From NCBI RefSeq assembly GCF_000378385.1, contig NZ_KB899665.1, positions 168,752-232,751 on the forward strand: DNA of 64,000 nucleotides. Reading direction: 5' to 3'. The DNA comes from Paenibacillus daejeonensis DSM 15491 (GTDB lineage: Bacteria; Bacillota; Bacilli; Paenibacillales; Paenibacillaceae). The position numbers and the translations under genes are program-made. The notes beneath the pieces were generated by a model, which searched no databases, was not told the origin of the DNA, and saw nothing but the letters and a program-made list of their open reading frames with translations. Of this stretch, positions 44,955 through 53,432 are shown in pieces (within the stretch, counting starts at the first letter, position 1; each line of letters starts with the position of its first letter).

Positions 44955-45135
44955 AACTGGGTAACGTTAACTTGCTCAAATCGGATGTTTTACGAGGCTA
45001 ACGAAACGTGGGGACGCTATTTGCCTCCCAAACCACGATTTTATTGGGAATGAGCGGAATAGCGATTTGGTGTTTCGTTAAGGCAGAGAATGGTGGGTTT
45101 TGGTCCAAATAAGCATCTGTCGTTTCGTTAGCGTG
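44955..45135. repeat. 50-bp repeat pair facing inverted pair (locus I)
   Basis: Forward: TAACGAAACGTGGGGACG then CTATTTGCC at 44999, with a degenerate TAACG copy 37 bp upstream at 44962. Inverted: TTCGTTA ends at 45080 and 45130, 50 bp apart; read on the minus strand they are TAACG, AAACACCAAATCG, CTATTCC and TAACG, AAACGACAGATGC, TTATTTGG. The remaining parts of 44795-45323 show no gene; 45270-45323 must hold the promoter of the next gene. Confidence 0.8.
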
Positions 45136-45323
45136 GGGCAACATGGCTCATCATGTCTTATCACACCTCAATCGGTTCGCGGACCTGGAAGAAGGTGGCG
45201 ATTCCGCATCCGGTCATGGCTCTGGCGGTAATTCTTCTCTTCACAAAATGCCCGTGAAGTCTGGCATAATCGTGCGGACAAGCGTATACTGTAGGCAGTA
45301 TCTTACCAGGGGGGAACAACTAC

Positions 45324-46388
45324 ATGTCAACACAGAAAGTCCGGATCGGAATGATCGGCGCTGGCGCGATCGGCGATGTGCACATGAACGTATTCAAGCG
45401 GGTACCAGACGCAATTATGGTATCGGTTACAGACGCGTATCTTCCACTTGCGCAAGAAAAGGCCAAGGTGCATGGCATCGAAGGCGTTCACGATAACCCG
45501 CAGGCCATGCTGGAGGACCCGGAGGTCGATGCGGTCATCATCGGTGTGCCGAACCAATACCATGCGCCGCTTGCGATTGAGGCACTCAAGAACGGCAAGC
45601 ACGTGCTGCTGGAAAAACCAATGGCAATCGATGCGGTTTCCGCACAGCAGATCGTCGAAGCGATGGAGGCGTCCGGCAAAATCCTCATGATGGCTCACCA
45701 GATGCGCTGGACGGGACTAGCCCGTGCTTTCAAGCAGCATATTGAGAAAGGCGACCTCGGCCGCATCTACCACGGCAAAACTGGCTGGTTCCGCAAGAAG
45801 GGAATCCCGGGCTGGGGCTCCTGGTTCACGCGCAGAGATCAATCCGGCGGCGGCCCGCTCATCGATATCGGCGTACATATGCTTGACCTGTCGCTCTACC
45901 TCATGGGTAATCCGCGTCCGGTATCCGTGTATGGCGCGACCTATGCCGAGTTCGGCCCGAAAAAGCGCGGCATTGGCACGTGGGGCACGCCTAATTGGGA
46001 TGGCTATTATGATGTAGAGGATCTGGCGACGGCGCTGATCAAGATGGACAACGGCTCAACCCTGTCGCTTGAAGTGAGCTGGGCCGCACATGCTGCAGGT
46101 CTTGGACAAGAACCGTTTATCCACCTGATGGGGACCGAAGCGGGCGGTTCGATTGTTGGCGACAAAGGGTCGCTCGTCACCCATGCCTTCGATCAAGTCG
46201 TCGAAGCCGAGATCAAGCATCTGGGTGGCGAGGACGACCGGACGATGATGAGCAAGCATTTTGTCTCCTGTATCCTGGAGAACAAGGAGCCGATCTCTTC
46301 GGCTTTGTCGGGCTACACGAACAACCGGATCCTCGCGGCCATCTACGAGTCCTGCAAAACCGGCAACGAGATCAAGCTGAACTGGTAA
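45324..46388 (+). CDS. Gfo/Idh/MocA-family oxidoreductase, 354 aa
   Basis: NAD(P)-dependent sugar or inositol-type dehydrogenase. N-terminal Rossmann fold with IGMIGAGAIGDVHM, the conserved EKP in HVLLEKPMAIDA, and a C-terminal alpha/beta domain with SGGGPLIDIGVHMLDLSLYLMG, where Asp and His of DIGVHMLD are the expected catalytic residues. Length is typical. AGGGGGGAACAACTAC precedes ATG 45324. Monocistronic with its own terminator; the substrate cannot be named. Confidence 0.92.
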   Translation: MSTQKVRIGMIGAGAIGDVHMNVFKRVPDAIMVSVTDAYLPLAQEKAKVHGIEGVHDNPQAMLEDPEVDAVIIGVPNQYHAPLAIEALKNGKHVLLEKPMAIDAVSAQQIVEAMEASGKILMMAHQMRWTGLARAFKQHIEKGDLGRIYHGKTGWFRKKGIPGWGSWFTRRDQSGGGPLIDIGVHMLDLSLYLMGNPRPVSVYGATYAEFGPKKRGIGTWGTPNWDGYYDVEDLATALIKMDNGSTLSLEVSWAAHAAGLGQEPFIHLMGTEAGGSIVGDKGSLVTHAFDQVVEAEIKHLGGEDDRTMMSKHFVSCILENKEPISSALSGYTNNRILAAIYESCKTGNEIKLNW

Positions 46389-46494
46389 AGTAGGGGCCTG
46401 GCAGCAGGTTATCACGACGGGACCTGCTTTACGGCAAAACCCGCATGTGAACGTGACTTGTTGCGTCTTCAGGTCATCCTATACGATACCAACG

Positions 46495-46538
46495 AAAAAA
46501 CCGCGTTTGCACCTTATTGTGCAGACACGGTTTTTTTT
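46495..46538 (+). terminator. Terminator of the Gfo/Idh/MocA gene
   Basis: AAAAAACCGCGTTTGCA pairs with TGCAGACACGGTTTTTT (two mismatches), with eight T residues at the end. Confidence 0.85.
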
Positions 46539-46630
46539 GATGTCAGCCTGAGCTCAATTCAAGTGTCATGCTGGCAGCCCTGCTCCTGTGCGCAGGAGAG
46601 CAGGTACCTCGGTTAGCCAAGCTTGGCATC

Positions 46631-46691
46631 GCAGTAGCGCACCAAACTTCCTCTATTCGCACGCATTCCCGCCGCTCGCCCGCAGTAGCGC
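46631..46691. repeat. Two-copy 51-bp repeat (locus E)
   Basis: GCAGTAGCGC occurs at 46631 and 46682, exactly 51 bp apart. The first continues CACCAAACTTCCT then CTATTCGC, the same skeleton as loci B and C. It abuts the 3' end of the IclR gene; the second copy is truncated there. Confidence 0.75.
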
Positions 46692-46696
46692 TTAAC

Positions 46697-47455
46697 TCAC
46701 GGGCGGCGATAGCCGAGCTGAGTGGAGATCTCGTCAGCGGCGGCTTTGACCCGGCAGACGAGCTCAGGCAGCCGCTCTTCGTCAAAGGTCACTTCCAGTC
46801 CGGCTATGCTGATTGCAGCCAGGATCCGGCCCGCGTGATCGAAGATCGGGGCGCTTAATTCCGCCGTGTAGCTCTCCAGCTCCGAGCGGCTGAAGCTATA
46901 GCCCGTCGCTCTGGAGCGCTCAAGGGACTCTCGCAGCAGCGCCTTGTCGATGATGGTACCGCTGCTGATCGGCTCCAGCGCCAAATCGGCGAGATAAGCC
47001 TCCCTTTCCTCCTCTGGAATAAATGCCAGAATAATGCGGGATGAGGCGCCGGCATACAGAGGGGCTTTTTTGCCGATTTTGGTGAACAGCCGTACAGGGT
47101 GATTGGTATCTAATTTTTCGATGTAGATCGCTTCTTCGCCGTCCCGTAGCACCAGATGAACCGCTTCCCCGACCGCATCCCGCAGGCGCTCCATCGCAGG
47201 CAGCGCAGCATGGCGGATATCGAGTCGTTCAGCGACCAGGTTGCCGAATTGCAGGAACAGCAGGCCGAGCGAGTAGGTACCTTCGGCATCCCGATGCAGG
47301 AAGCCCATCTCCTCCCAAGACCCTACCATGCGGTGAACGGACGTTTTGGGGATGCCGGAGAGCTTCACCATCTCGTTCATGCTCAGTTTGGTATGGGTTA
47401 AAAACAGGTTCAATACATCCATGGAACGCACGACGGTTTTATTTTTATTTTGCAC
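46697..47455 (-). CDS. IclR-family transcriptional regulator, 252 aa
   Basis: N-terminal winged helix-turn-helix (residues about 7-65; LSMNEMVKLSGIPKTSVHRMV) and the IclR effector domain (about 80-248; EAVHLVLRDGEEAIYIEKLD, APLYAGASSRIILAF, AAISIAGLEVTFDEERLPEL). Starts with GTG 47455 after AGGAGGACCTT. Divergent from the ABC-UbiD-Pxp cluster and very probably its regulator; palindromic half-sites lie in the 240-bp divergent region. Effector unknown, likely the substrate or an intermediate of the pathway. Confidence 0.93.
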   Translation of the reverse strand: MQNKNKTVVRSMDVLNLFLTHTKLSMNEMVKLSGIPKTSVHRMVGSWEEMGFLHRDAEGTYSLGLLFLQFGNLVAERLDIRHAALPAMERLRDAVGEAVHLVLRDGEEAIYIEKLDTNHPVRLFTKIGKKAPLYAGASSRIILAFIPEEEREAYLADLALEPISSGTIIDKALLRESLERSRATGYSFSRSELESYTAELSAPIFDHAGRILAAISIAGLEVTFDEERLPELVCRVKAAADEISTQLGYRRP

Positions 47456-47584
47456 AAGGTCCTCCTGTAAATCACAAGCATGTCTGCTAATAAATTCCCA
47501 TTTCCCGGGTGTTGATACTCAGTATACAACGAACAACGGCCAAAACCCAAGCTTTAAAATAAAGACCTAACGTAAAATAAAGAC

Positions 47585-47612
47585 TTGCAATTTATTTAAT
47601 TCCGACTATAAT
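47585..47612 (+). promoter_or_regulatory. Promoter of the catabolic cluster
   Basis: TTGCAA (47585-47590) and TATAAT (47607-47612) are separated by 16 bp. It is the best promoter between the divergent IclR gene and the ABC transporter gene. Confidence 0.65.
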
Positions 47613-47634
47613 GATCGTATATATAGGTATGATT

Positions 47635-47664
47635 TTCGGAATTATAGTTCCGCAATTCGGAACA
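47635..47664. promoter_or_regulatory. Probable IclR operator, three CGGAA half-sites
   Basis: CGGAA (47637-47641), TTCCG (47648-47652) and CGGAA (47658-47662) make two overlapping palindromes with centre spacings of 6 and 5 bases. IclR proteins commonly bind such GGAA/TTCC repeats. Located 25-50 bp after the -10, it could act as a block to transcription. Confidence 0.55.
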
Positions 47665-47699
47665 ACAATGAATGAAATTTTAGGGTTGGGAGAAACGAG

Positions 47700-48491
47700 A
47701 TGATGATGAAACGACAAGAAAAGCTGCAGATCGATCAATTGACCGTACGCTATACAACCCGCGAGACGAGCACGACTGCGCTGGAAGGCGTCGATCTCCA
47801 TGTCGGCGAAGGCGAATTTGTCTCCGTGGTCGGCCCCAGTGGCTGCGGAAAATCTACGCTGCTGAAGGTCGCCTCAGGCTTGTTGAAGCCGGCTGCCGGA
47901 GAAGCACGACTGGACGGTCGCGTCATTAACGGGGTGACCGGCGAGGTAGGCATGGTGTTCCAGAATGATGCGCTGCTGCCCTGGAAGACGGTTTTCGACA
48001 ATGTCCGTTTGCCGTTGGCAGTCAAGGGCTTGTCCCGGTCTGATCAGGCTACTGAGGTGCGGCGCCTGTTGGCCATGGTAGGACTTAGCGAATTCGAGGA
48101 CTTCTACCCCAAGCAGCTCTCGGGCGGCATGAAGAAACGGGTTGCGCTGGCCCGCACGTTTGCCTATGATCCGGACCTCTATCTGATGGACGAGCCGTTC
48201 GGTCCGCTCGATGCCCAGACACGGGTGAAGATTGGCGAGGAGTTCCTGAAGATCTGGGAGAAGGTCGGCAAAAGCGTCCTCTTCATCACGCACGATATCG
48301 AGGAGGCGATTGCACTGTCGGACCGGGTGGTTGTCATGTCCAGCCGTCCGGGACGCATCAAGGCCGAATTTGAAGTCAACCTGGAGCGTCCGCGTCCGTT
48401 CTACGAAATTCGTTTTGATAGCCGGTTCAAGGAGCTCCAGCGTCAGATCTGGAACTGTATGGCTGAGGATGAACAGAAAGGAGGGGTCTGA
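47700..48491 (+). CDS. ABC transporter ATPase, SsuB/TauB type, 263 aa
   Basis: Energises uptake by the adjacent permease and binding protein. Walker A GPSGCGKSTLL, Q-loop MVFQNDALLPWKT, signature LSGGMKKRVALAR, Walker B LYLMDEPFGPLD and the His switch FITHDIEEA. The GMVFQ...LLPWKT form is characteristic of the nitrate/sulfonate/taurine/pyrimidine-precursor transporter class. GGGAG lies seven bases before the first of three tandem ATG codons. Two bases separate it from the permease gene. Confidence 0.93.
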   Translation: MMMKRQEKLQIDQLTVRYTTRETSTTALEGVDLHVGEGEFVSVVGPSGCGKSTLLKVASGLLKPAAGEARLDGRVINGVTGEVGMVFQNDALLPWKTVFDNVRLPLAVKGLSRSDQATEVRRLLAMVGLSEFEDFYPKQLSGGMKKRVALARTFAYDPDLYLMDEPFGPLDAQTRVKIGEEFLKIWEKVGKSVLFITHDIEEAIALSDRVVVMSSRPGRIKAEFEVNLERPRPFYEIRFDSRFKELQRQIWNCMAEDEQKGGV

Positions 48492-48493
48492 CG

Positions 48494-49258
48494 ATGGCAG
48501 AAGCCAATCGTTACCGCTCGCTGCAGGTGTGGGGTGGCCGGATCGTTCTTGGGGCGGTCATCCTGGGACTGTGGGAGCTGACGTCCGGTACACTGTTCAA
48601 CTCGTTCTGGATTAGCAAGCCGTCCCTGATTATTGAGCGGATCTTCGAGATGGTGGAGCGGGGCACCCTCTGGTTCCACGTATCGGCAACGCTGCAGGTA
48701 GCTGTCGTTGGTCTCGTCATCGGGATGATTGCCGGTACGCTAATCGGTATCGGCCTGGCATACAGCGGCATCTTCGAGCGTTGGGTTTATCCGTACATTA
48801 TGGCGCTCTACAGTCTGCCGCGTGTCTCCCTGGCTCCATTGTTCATCGTCTGGTTTGGAATCGGTATGACCTCCAAGGTGCTGATGGTTGTAGCGATGGT
48901 CATCTTCGTCGCCTTCTACAATGCATTTGAGGGCATCCGCAACATCGACCGCGATCTGCTGGACATGATGAAGACCTACAAGGCGAGCCGCTTGCAAAAG
49001 CTCTCATGGGTCATTTTCCCCTCCATCACCGTCTGGGTGCTCACCAGTTTGAGGCTGAACATCGGGATGGCGCTCATTGGCGCCGTCATCGCAGAGTTGG
49101 TAGGCGCAAGCCGGGGCCTGGGATACTACATCACCTATTCCTCCGGCATGCTGGACACGACGGGCATATTTACAGGTCTTTTCCTGATCATGATGATCGC
49201 GGTCATTATGGAGCAAGTGGTAGTTCAACTAGAACGCCGTCTATTGAAATATCGCTAA
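48494..49258 (+). CDS. ABC transporter permease, SsuC/TauC type, 254 aa
   Basis: About six membrane helices. The EAA-type loop is NIDRDLLDMMKTYKASRLQKLSWVIFP and the C-terminal motif ELVGASRGLGYYI is typical of the SsuC/ThiX class. Works with the ATPase two bases upstream and the lipoprotein downstream. Confidence 0.92.
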   Translation: MAEANRYRSLQVWGGRIVLGAVILGLWELTSGTLFNSFWISKPSLIIERIFEMVERGTLWFHVSATLQVAVVGLVIGMIAGTLIGIGLAYSGIFERWVYPYIMALYSLPRVSLAPLFIVWFGIGMTSKVLMVVAMVIFVAFYNAFEGIRNIDRDLLDMMKTYKASRLQKLSWVIFPSITVWVLTSLRLNIGMALIGAVIAELVGASRGLGYYITYSSGMLDTTGIFTGLFLIMMIAVIMEQVVVQLERRLLKYR

Positions 49259-49260
49259 AG

Positions 49261-49412
49261 GCCGCTTTTGATCACGAAGTGAATCAGGATGCGTATTCGA
49301 CTTCGAATCTTGAATGCAGGATGAACTTCCGGTGCTCACGTAGGTTCACCTACGCTCCGCTCCTCATTTCCTCCTGCCTCCAATCTTCTCGGTGCTGAAA
49401 AGCGGCTTTTTT
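49261..49412 (+). other. Long structured intercistronic element between permease and binding-protein genes
   Basis: GCCGCTTTT and AAAAGCGGC form the closing stem of a hairpin of about 150 nt that ends in six T residues. Inside are GCAGGA/TCCTGC, a perfect GTAGGT-tc-ACCTAC hairpin, and a copy of the dispersed GATCACGAAGTGA element. It resembles a terminator whose loop holds a folded domain, so it may attenuate transcription or adjust expression of the downstream binding protein. Confidence 0.65.
49269..49313 (+). repeat. Dispersed element, plus copy
   Basis: TGATCACGAAGTGAATCAGG, then ATGCGTATTCGACTTCGAA and TCTTG. A clear inverted counterpart lies at 52030-52074 and a weaker direct one at 17005-17044. 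Confidence 0.75.
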
Positions 49413-49450
49413 GAACATGTACTATTATTCATTTTAGGAGGGACTTATCG

Positions 49451-50485
49451 ATGAAACGTTCAACATCTATTGCAGCCGTGCTGCTCGGCCTGACCCTGGT
49501 TGTATCGGCTTGCGGCGGCAACAACACTCCAGCCCCTAATACATCTGGCAGCAACACGCAACCGCCGGCCACGGAGAACAATCAGGAAGCACCAGACAAC
49601 TCGGTAGAGCCCACGAATATTAAGGTGGGGCTAGTATGCGGCGGCATGACGCCGATGCTGACACAGATCGGCATGAATGATGGATCGTTCGAAGAAGCCG
49701 GCCTGATCATTGAGAAAACCTGCTTCACCTCTGGTGCGGACGCGGTTCAAGCGCTGGTCGGCGGCAGTATCGACATCAATCTGGGATCGTATGAGCATGT
49801 GCTGAGACAGCAGAAAAACGGACTCGGCGTGAAGGCATACGGTGAAATCTACAACGGTGTTGGGTATTCACTGGTTGTGAAGGAAGATGCACCGTATCAA
49901 AACCTGGTGGACCTGAAGGATACAGTCCTGGCTGTAACCAAGGTAGGCAGTCTCTCGGATACGGGGCTGCGTTCCGGTCTGGAGGCGGAGGGCGTGAATG
50001 CCGAGATGGATGTTCAGATCATCAACGGCGGCAGCGGCGCGACAATGCTGGCTGCGATTGAGAGTGGACAGGCGGCAGGCGGCATGGTCTCGGAGCCGAC
50101 AATCTCCCAGATGCTCTCCACCGGCGAATACCGGGTGCTCTATGATCCGCCGTTTGAATATGCAGGCATCGTGGTCATGGCCAAAACCGACTGGGCTGAC
50201 GAGAATACGGAAGCCTTGCGCACCTTCCTCCGGGTGAACCAGGAGGTCTATGAGCGGACGCAGGCCGACCCGCAAAGCGCTGTCGAGCCAATGAAGGTGG
50301 AATTCGAGCAAATTTCAGACGAGGTGCTGCTGACAGCGATTGAAAATCAGCTGAAGAAGGTGCCTGCGGGACTGGAGATTACAGAGGAAGCAGCAGCTAC
50401 TGTAGCGGGCACGCAAATCGAGCTGGGTGCGATTGCTGAAGAGATTCCTTTTGAAGAGACGGTTGATTTGACACTACTGCCTTAA
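49451..50485 (+). CDS. ABC transporter substrate-binding lipoprotein, SsuA/NMT1-like, 344 aa
   Basis: Signal peptide with lipobox VSAC, lipidated Cys21, then a Pro/Asn/Thr-rich linker. The rest is a periplasmic-binding fold of the SsuA/THI5/NMT1 type (SGADAVQALVGGSIDINLGSYE, LKDTVLAVTKVGSLSD, VSEPTISQML). Members bind sulfonates, aromatic acids, pyrimidine precursors or phthalate-like compounds. TAGGAGGGACTTATCG precedes ATG 49451. Sixteen bases before ubiD, which ties uptake to decarboxylation. Confidence 0.92.
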   Translation: MKRSTSIAAVLLGLTLVVSACGGNNTPAPNTSGSNTQPPATENNQEAPDNSVEPTNIKVGLVCGGMTPMLTQIGMNDGSFEEAGLIIEKTCFTSGADAVQALVGGSIDINLGSYEHVLRQQKNGLGVKAYGEIYNGVGYSLVVKEDAPYQNLVDLKDTVLAVTKVGSLSDTGLRSGLEAEGVNAEMDVQIINGGSGATMLAAIESGQAAGGMVSEPTISQMLSTGEYRVLYDPPFEYAGIVVMAKTDWADENTEALRTFLRVNQEVYERTQADPQSAVEPMKVEFEQISDEVLLTAIENQLKKVPAGLEITEEAAATVAGTQIELGAIAEEIPFEETVDLTLLP

Positions 50486-50501
50486 GGAGGCTGATACGCA
50501 T

Positions 50502-51935
50502 ATGGCTAAGGACCTGAGATCTTATCTGAGTGAGCTGACCCACACGTATCCGGACAGTCTGAAGGTGGTGGACCACGAGGTCGACCCGAGATTCGGAATT
50601 ACGGCTTACGCCTCCCGGCTGGCGCAGGACGGCCAGCATCCAGGGCTGCTGTTCACCAATGTAAAGGGCTCGGAGCTCTCCTGCATTTCCAACGTGCTCA
50701 CCGAGTATGAGCGGATTGCATTGTATCTGGGCTGCGAGGTCGAGGACATCCCGCGCGTGTACGGGGAGCTTTTGAAGGCGCCGATTGCACCCATCGAGGT
50801 GGAGAAGCAGGCCGCAACAGTCAAGGAGGTCGTCATTGAAGGCGACGATATTGACCTCGGCAAACTGCCGATCCCGGTCCACAATGAGCAGGACGGCGGG
50901 CCGTATCTCTCGGCTGGCGTCATGGTCATCCGTGATCCGGACTCCGGCGAGATTAATGCCGGTATCTACCGGCATCAGATCTTCAACGCCAAGGAGATGG
51001 GCGTCTGGTTTCTCGGCGCGCATCATGGCGGTCTGATCTACAAGAAATACAAGAAGCAGGGCAAACCAGCGCCGATTGCCATCGTGCTGGGCCATCATCC
51101 CGGCTTCGTGATGGGCTCGGTCTCCCGCATCCAGGGCATCGGCGGCGAGTATGCGGCTGCCGGGGCGCTGATGGGCGAGCCGCTGGAGCTGGTGGCGGCG
51201 GACACCTCGGATCTGCTCGTACCTGCCCATGCAGAGATTATTCTGGAGGGAGAAATCCTACCGGATCACGAGCAAGTGGAGGGGCCGTTCGGCGAATGGC
51301 CGGGTCACTACCTGGGTGGCGGCTCGGTGCCGACCATCCGGATCACCCGGATCACGCATCGCCGTCATGCCATCTTCCAGGATATCGTGGCTTCCAGCCG
51401 CGAACATCTGGTTGTCGGCGGCGTGCCGCGTTCCGGCAGTATCTACCACACGGTGAAGGATGTCGTGCCGAGTCTGAAGGCGGTGCATGTGCCGTTTTAT
51501 GCGAGAATGCATTGCTACATCTCCCTGCACAAGGAGCGGGAAGCCGATGTCAAGAAAGCAGCCTTCGCTGCGCTGAACACCGAGCAGGAGAATCTGCGGC
51601 ATATCTTCGTGGTCGATGACGACATCAATGTATTTAATGAGGAAGAGGTTGCCTGGGCCATGGGGACCCGTTTCGATGCAGAGCGTGATCTGCTCGTCAT
51701 TCCGAAATGGAACGGCCCCGGCGGATTGCTGCCGACGAACTGGGAGTACCATGCGGATGGCAAGAACACACCCCGCATGTCCAGCGCCATCATCGTCGAT
51801 GCGACGAAGCCTGCGCCGCCGATCGTTTTCCCGAAGCGGGCGGTCGTTCCGGCGGATCACGTCGGACTGGCAGATCTGGATGCGCTGCGGGGCATCACCG
51901 AAGAAGAGAAGCGCAAGTGGCTCACAAACGAATAG
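50502..51935 (+). CDS. UbiD-family prenylated-FMN-dependent decarboxylase, 477 aa
   Basis: Reversible decarboxylase of an aromatic, heteroaromatic or alpha,beta-unsaturated acid, using prFMN made by UbiX. The catalytic Arg is in GIYRHQIFN (Arg157), and the two glutamates are in VEGPFGEWPGHY (Glu260, Glu265), completing the E-R-E set of the family. Metal and cofactor segments AHHGGLIYKKYKKQGK and GHHPGFVMGSVSR are present. AAGGAGGCTGATACGCAT precedes ATG 50502. The location inside a catabolic operon, away from quinone biosynthesis genes, points to substrate degradation. Confidence 0.93.
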   Translation: MAKDLRSYLSELTHTYPDSLKVVDHEVDPRFGITAYASRLAQDGQHPGLLFTNVKGSELSCISNVLTEYERIALYLGCEVEDIPRVYGELLKAPIAPIEVEKQAATVKEVVIEGDDIDLGKLPIPVHNEQDGGPYLSAGVMVIRDPDSGEINAGIYRHQIFNAKEMGVWFLGAHHGGLIYKKYKKQGKPAPIAIVLGHHPGFVMGSVSRIQGIGGEYAAAGALMGEPLELVAADTSDLLVPAHAEIILEGEILPDHEQVEGPFGEWPGHYLGGGSVPTIRITRITHRRHAIFQDIVASSREHLVVGGVPRSGSIYHTVKDVVPSLKAVHVPFYARMHCYISLHKEREADVKKAAFAALNTEQENLRHIFVVDDDINVFNEEEVAWAMGTRFDAERDLLVIPKWNGPGGLLPTNWEYHADGKNTPRMSSAIIVDATKPAPPIVFPKRAVVPADHVGLADLDALRGITEEEKRKWLTNE

Positions 51936-51943
51936 TGGCTGGC

Positions 51944-52008
51944 TAGCCCCGGAGGCAACGACCGGGCAAGCGGGATGTACTCCCGCCTGCCCGCCCTGCC
52001 TGGGGCTA
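51944..52008 (+). other. GC-rich double hairpin between ubiD and ubiX
   Basis: TAGCCCC pairs with GGGGCTA, and inside GGGCAAGCGGG pairs with CCCGCCTGCCC. There is no T tract, so mRNA stabilisation or partial termination is more likely than full termination. Confidence 0.7.
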
Positions 52009-52029
52009 CCTGCTGTATGAGGGTGAACG

Positions 52030-52074
52030 CAAGATTCGATGTCGAATATGCTTCCTGAATAACTTCGTGATCAA
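52030..52074 (-). repeat. Dispersed element, inverted copy
   Basis: The minus strand reads TTGATCACGAAGTTATTCAG, then GAAGCATATTCGACATCGAA and TCTTG, matching 49269-49313 nearly base for base. The pair flanks the binding-protein and ubiD genes in opposite orientation. Confidence 0.75.
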
Positions 52075-52100
52075 CAGTGATAAGAAATGAGGGTAGTTAA

Positions 52101-52658
52101 ATGAAGCTGGTCATAGGTATCTCAGGCGCCACGGGTCCGATCTATGGCATCCGGCTGCTGGAAGTGCTGCGAGAGCTGGGCGTGGAGACGCACCTGGTGC
52201 TGAGTCCGTGGGCGGAGAAGACGATTGTCATCGAGACGGATTACAAGGTGGACGAAGTCAAGGCGCTGGCAAGCGTCGTCCATCCCTCGGGCAATCAGGC
52301 GGCCATTATCTCCAGCGGCTCGTTCCGTACAGATGGCATGGTCATCGCACCGTGCAGCATGAAGACGCTGGCGGCCATCAGTCACGGCTACTCGGACAAT
52401 CTGCTCACCCGTGCTGCAGATGTTATCATAAAGGAAAGAAGAAAACTCATCCTGCTGCCCCGGGAGACGCCGCTCAGCGAGATTCATCTGGACAACATGC
52501 TGCGGCTCTCCCGGCTGGGAGCAGTCATCCTGCCGCCGATGCCGGCCTTCTACACGAAGCCCGAGACGATCGAAGATATCGTCATGCATACGGTCTCCAG
52601 AACATTGGACCAGCTCGGCCTGGACTACAAGGGGACCAAACGTTGGCTGCAAAACTGA
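52101..52658 (+). CDS. UbiX-family flavin prenyltransferase, 185 aa
   Basis: Makes prenylated FMN, the cofactor of UbiD, from FMN and dimethylallyl (pyro)phosphate. Motifs: IGISGATGPIYGIRLLE at the N-terminus, IISSGSFRTDGMVIAPCSMKTLAAI for flavin binding, and RKLILLPRETPLSEIHLDNML. Length is typical. GAGGGTAG lies before ATG 52101. Provides cofactor for the UbiD encoded directly upstream. Confidence 0.95.
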   Translation: MKLVIGISGATGPIYGIRLLEVLRELGVETHLVLSPWAEKTIVIETDYKVDEVKALASVVHPSGNQAAIISSGSFRTDGMVIAPCSMKTLAAISHGYSDNLLTRAADVIIKERRKLILLPRETPLSEIHLDNMLRLSRLGAVILPPMPAFYTKPETIEDIVMHTVSRTLDQLGLDYKGTKRWLQN

Positions 52659-52693
52659 GTATGGCAGGGCAGGATGAGAGGAAGGAGAGTCTC

Positions 52694-53428
52694 GTGTTCA
52701 AACACGCACAGTTGTCGCCCATGGGGGATCGCGCGATGATCGTCCGGTTGGGCGAAGGGGTGGACCCGCAGACGCATCGCAGCGTCAAGCTGCTGACGGA
52801 TTACCTGGCGGAGCATCCCTTCGATGGCCTCATCGAGACGATCCCTGCGTTTAATTCCGTTACGATCGAATATGATCCCCTGACCATCTATCAACAAGAA
52901 AGTCAGCGGTTGAAGGGCAGGGAAGAACAGCTGCAACTGCCGTTGGAGATCGTGGAACGCCGACTGCGCGAGGCGCTGGGCGCCTTAAGGGAAGGTCAGG
53001 AGCCGCAGTCCCGGCTGGTACGGATTCCGGTGTGCTACGGGGGAGAGTTTGGGGAAGACCTGGCGCATGTAGCCGAGCTCAATGGCTTGACACCTGAGGA
53101 AGTGATAGCCATCCATTCGGGCAGGGAGTATCTGGTCTACATGATTGGCTTTGCCCCGGGCTTTCCTTATCTGGGCGGAATGGACAGCCGAATCGCTGCG
53201 CCCCGCCGTTCGACGCCACGTCTGTCGATTCCACCGGGGACCGTGGGCATTGCGGGAGAGCAGACGGGCATCTACCCGATCGGCACACCGGGAGGCTGGC
53301 AGCTAATTGGCCGCTCGCCGCTTGCTTTGTTTCTTCCGGAGCAAGAGCCTCCGACCCTGCTGCAAGCGGGAGACCGCATCCGGTTCGAGCCAATCACCCG
53401 CGAAGAGTATGACCAATGGAGGGAGTAA
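52694..53428 (+). CDS. pxpB: 5-oxoprolinase-type subunit PxpB (KipI family), 244 aa
   Basis: With PxpC and PxpA it forms an ATP-dependent lactam-opening enzyme; the reference reaction is 5-oxoproline to glutamate. Allophanate-hydrolase-subunit-1/KipI domain: LSPMGDRAMIVRLGEG, YLVYMIGFAPGFPYLGGMD, RRSTPRLSIPPGTVGIAGEQ and IYPIGTPGGWQLIG. Starts at GTG 52694, six bases after AAGGAG; the frame runs much further upstream through ubiX in another frame, which is not coding. Four bases from pxpC. Confidence 0.93.
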   Translation: MFKHAQLSPMGDRAMIVRLGEGVDPQTHRSVKLLTDYLAEHPFDGLIETIPAFNSVTIEYDPLTIYQQESQRLKGREEQLQLPLEIVERRLREALGALREGQEPQSRLVRIPVCYGGEFGEDLAHVAELNGLTPEEVIAIHSGREYLVYMIGFAPGFPYLGGMDSRIAAPRRSTPRLSIPPGTVGIAGEQTGIYPIGTPGGWQLIGRSPLALFLPEQEPPTLLQAGDRIRFEPITREEYDQWRE

Positions 53429-53432
53429 GCTC

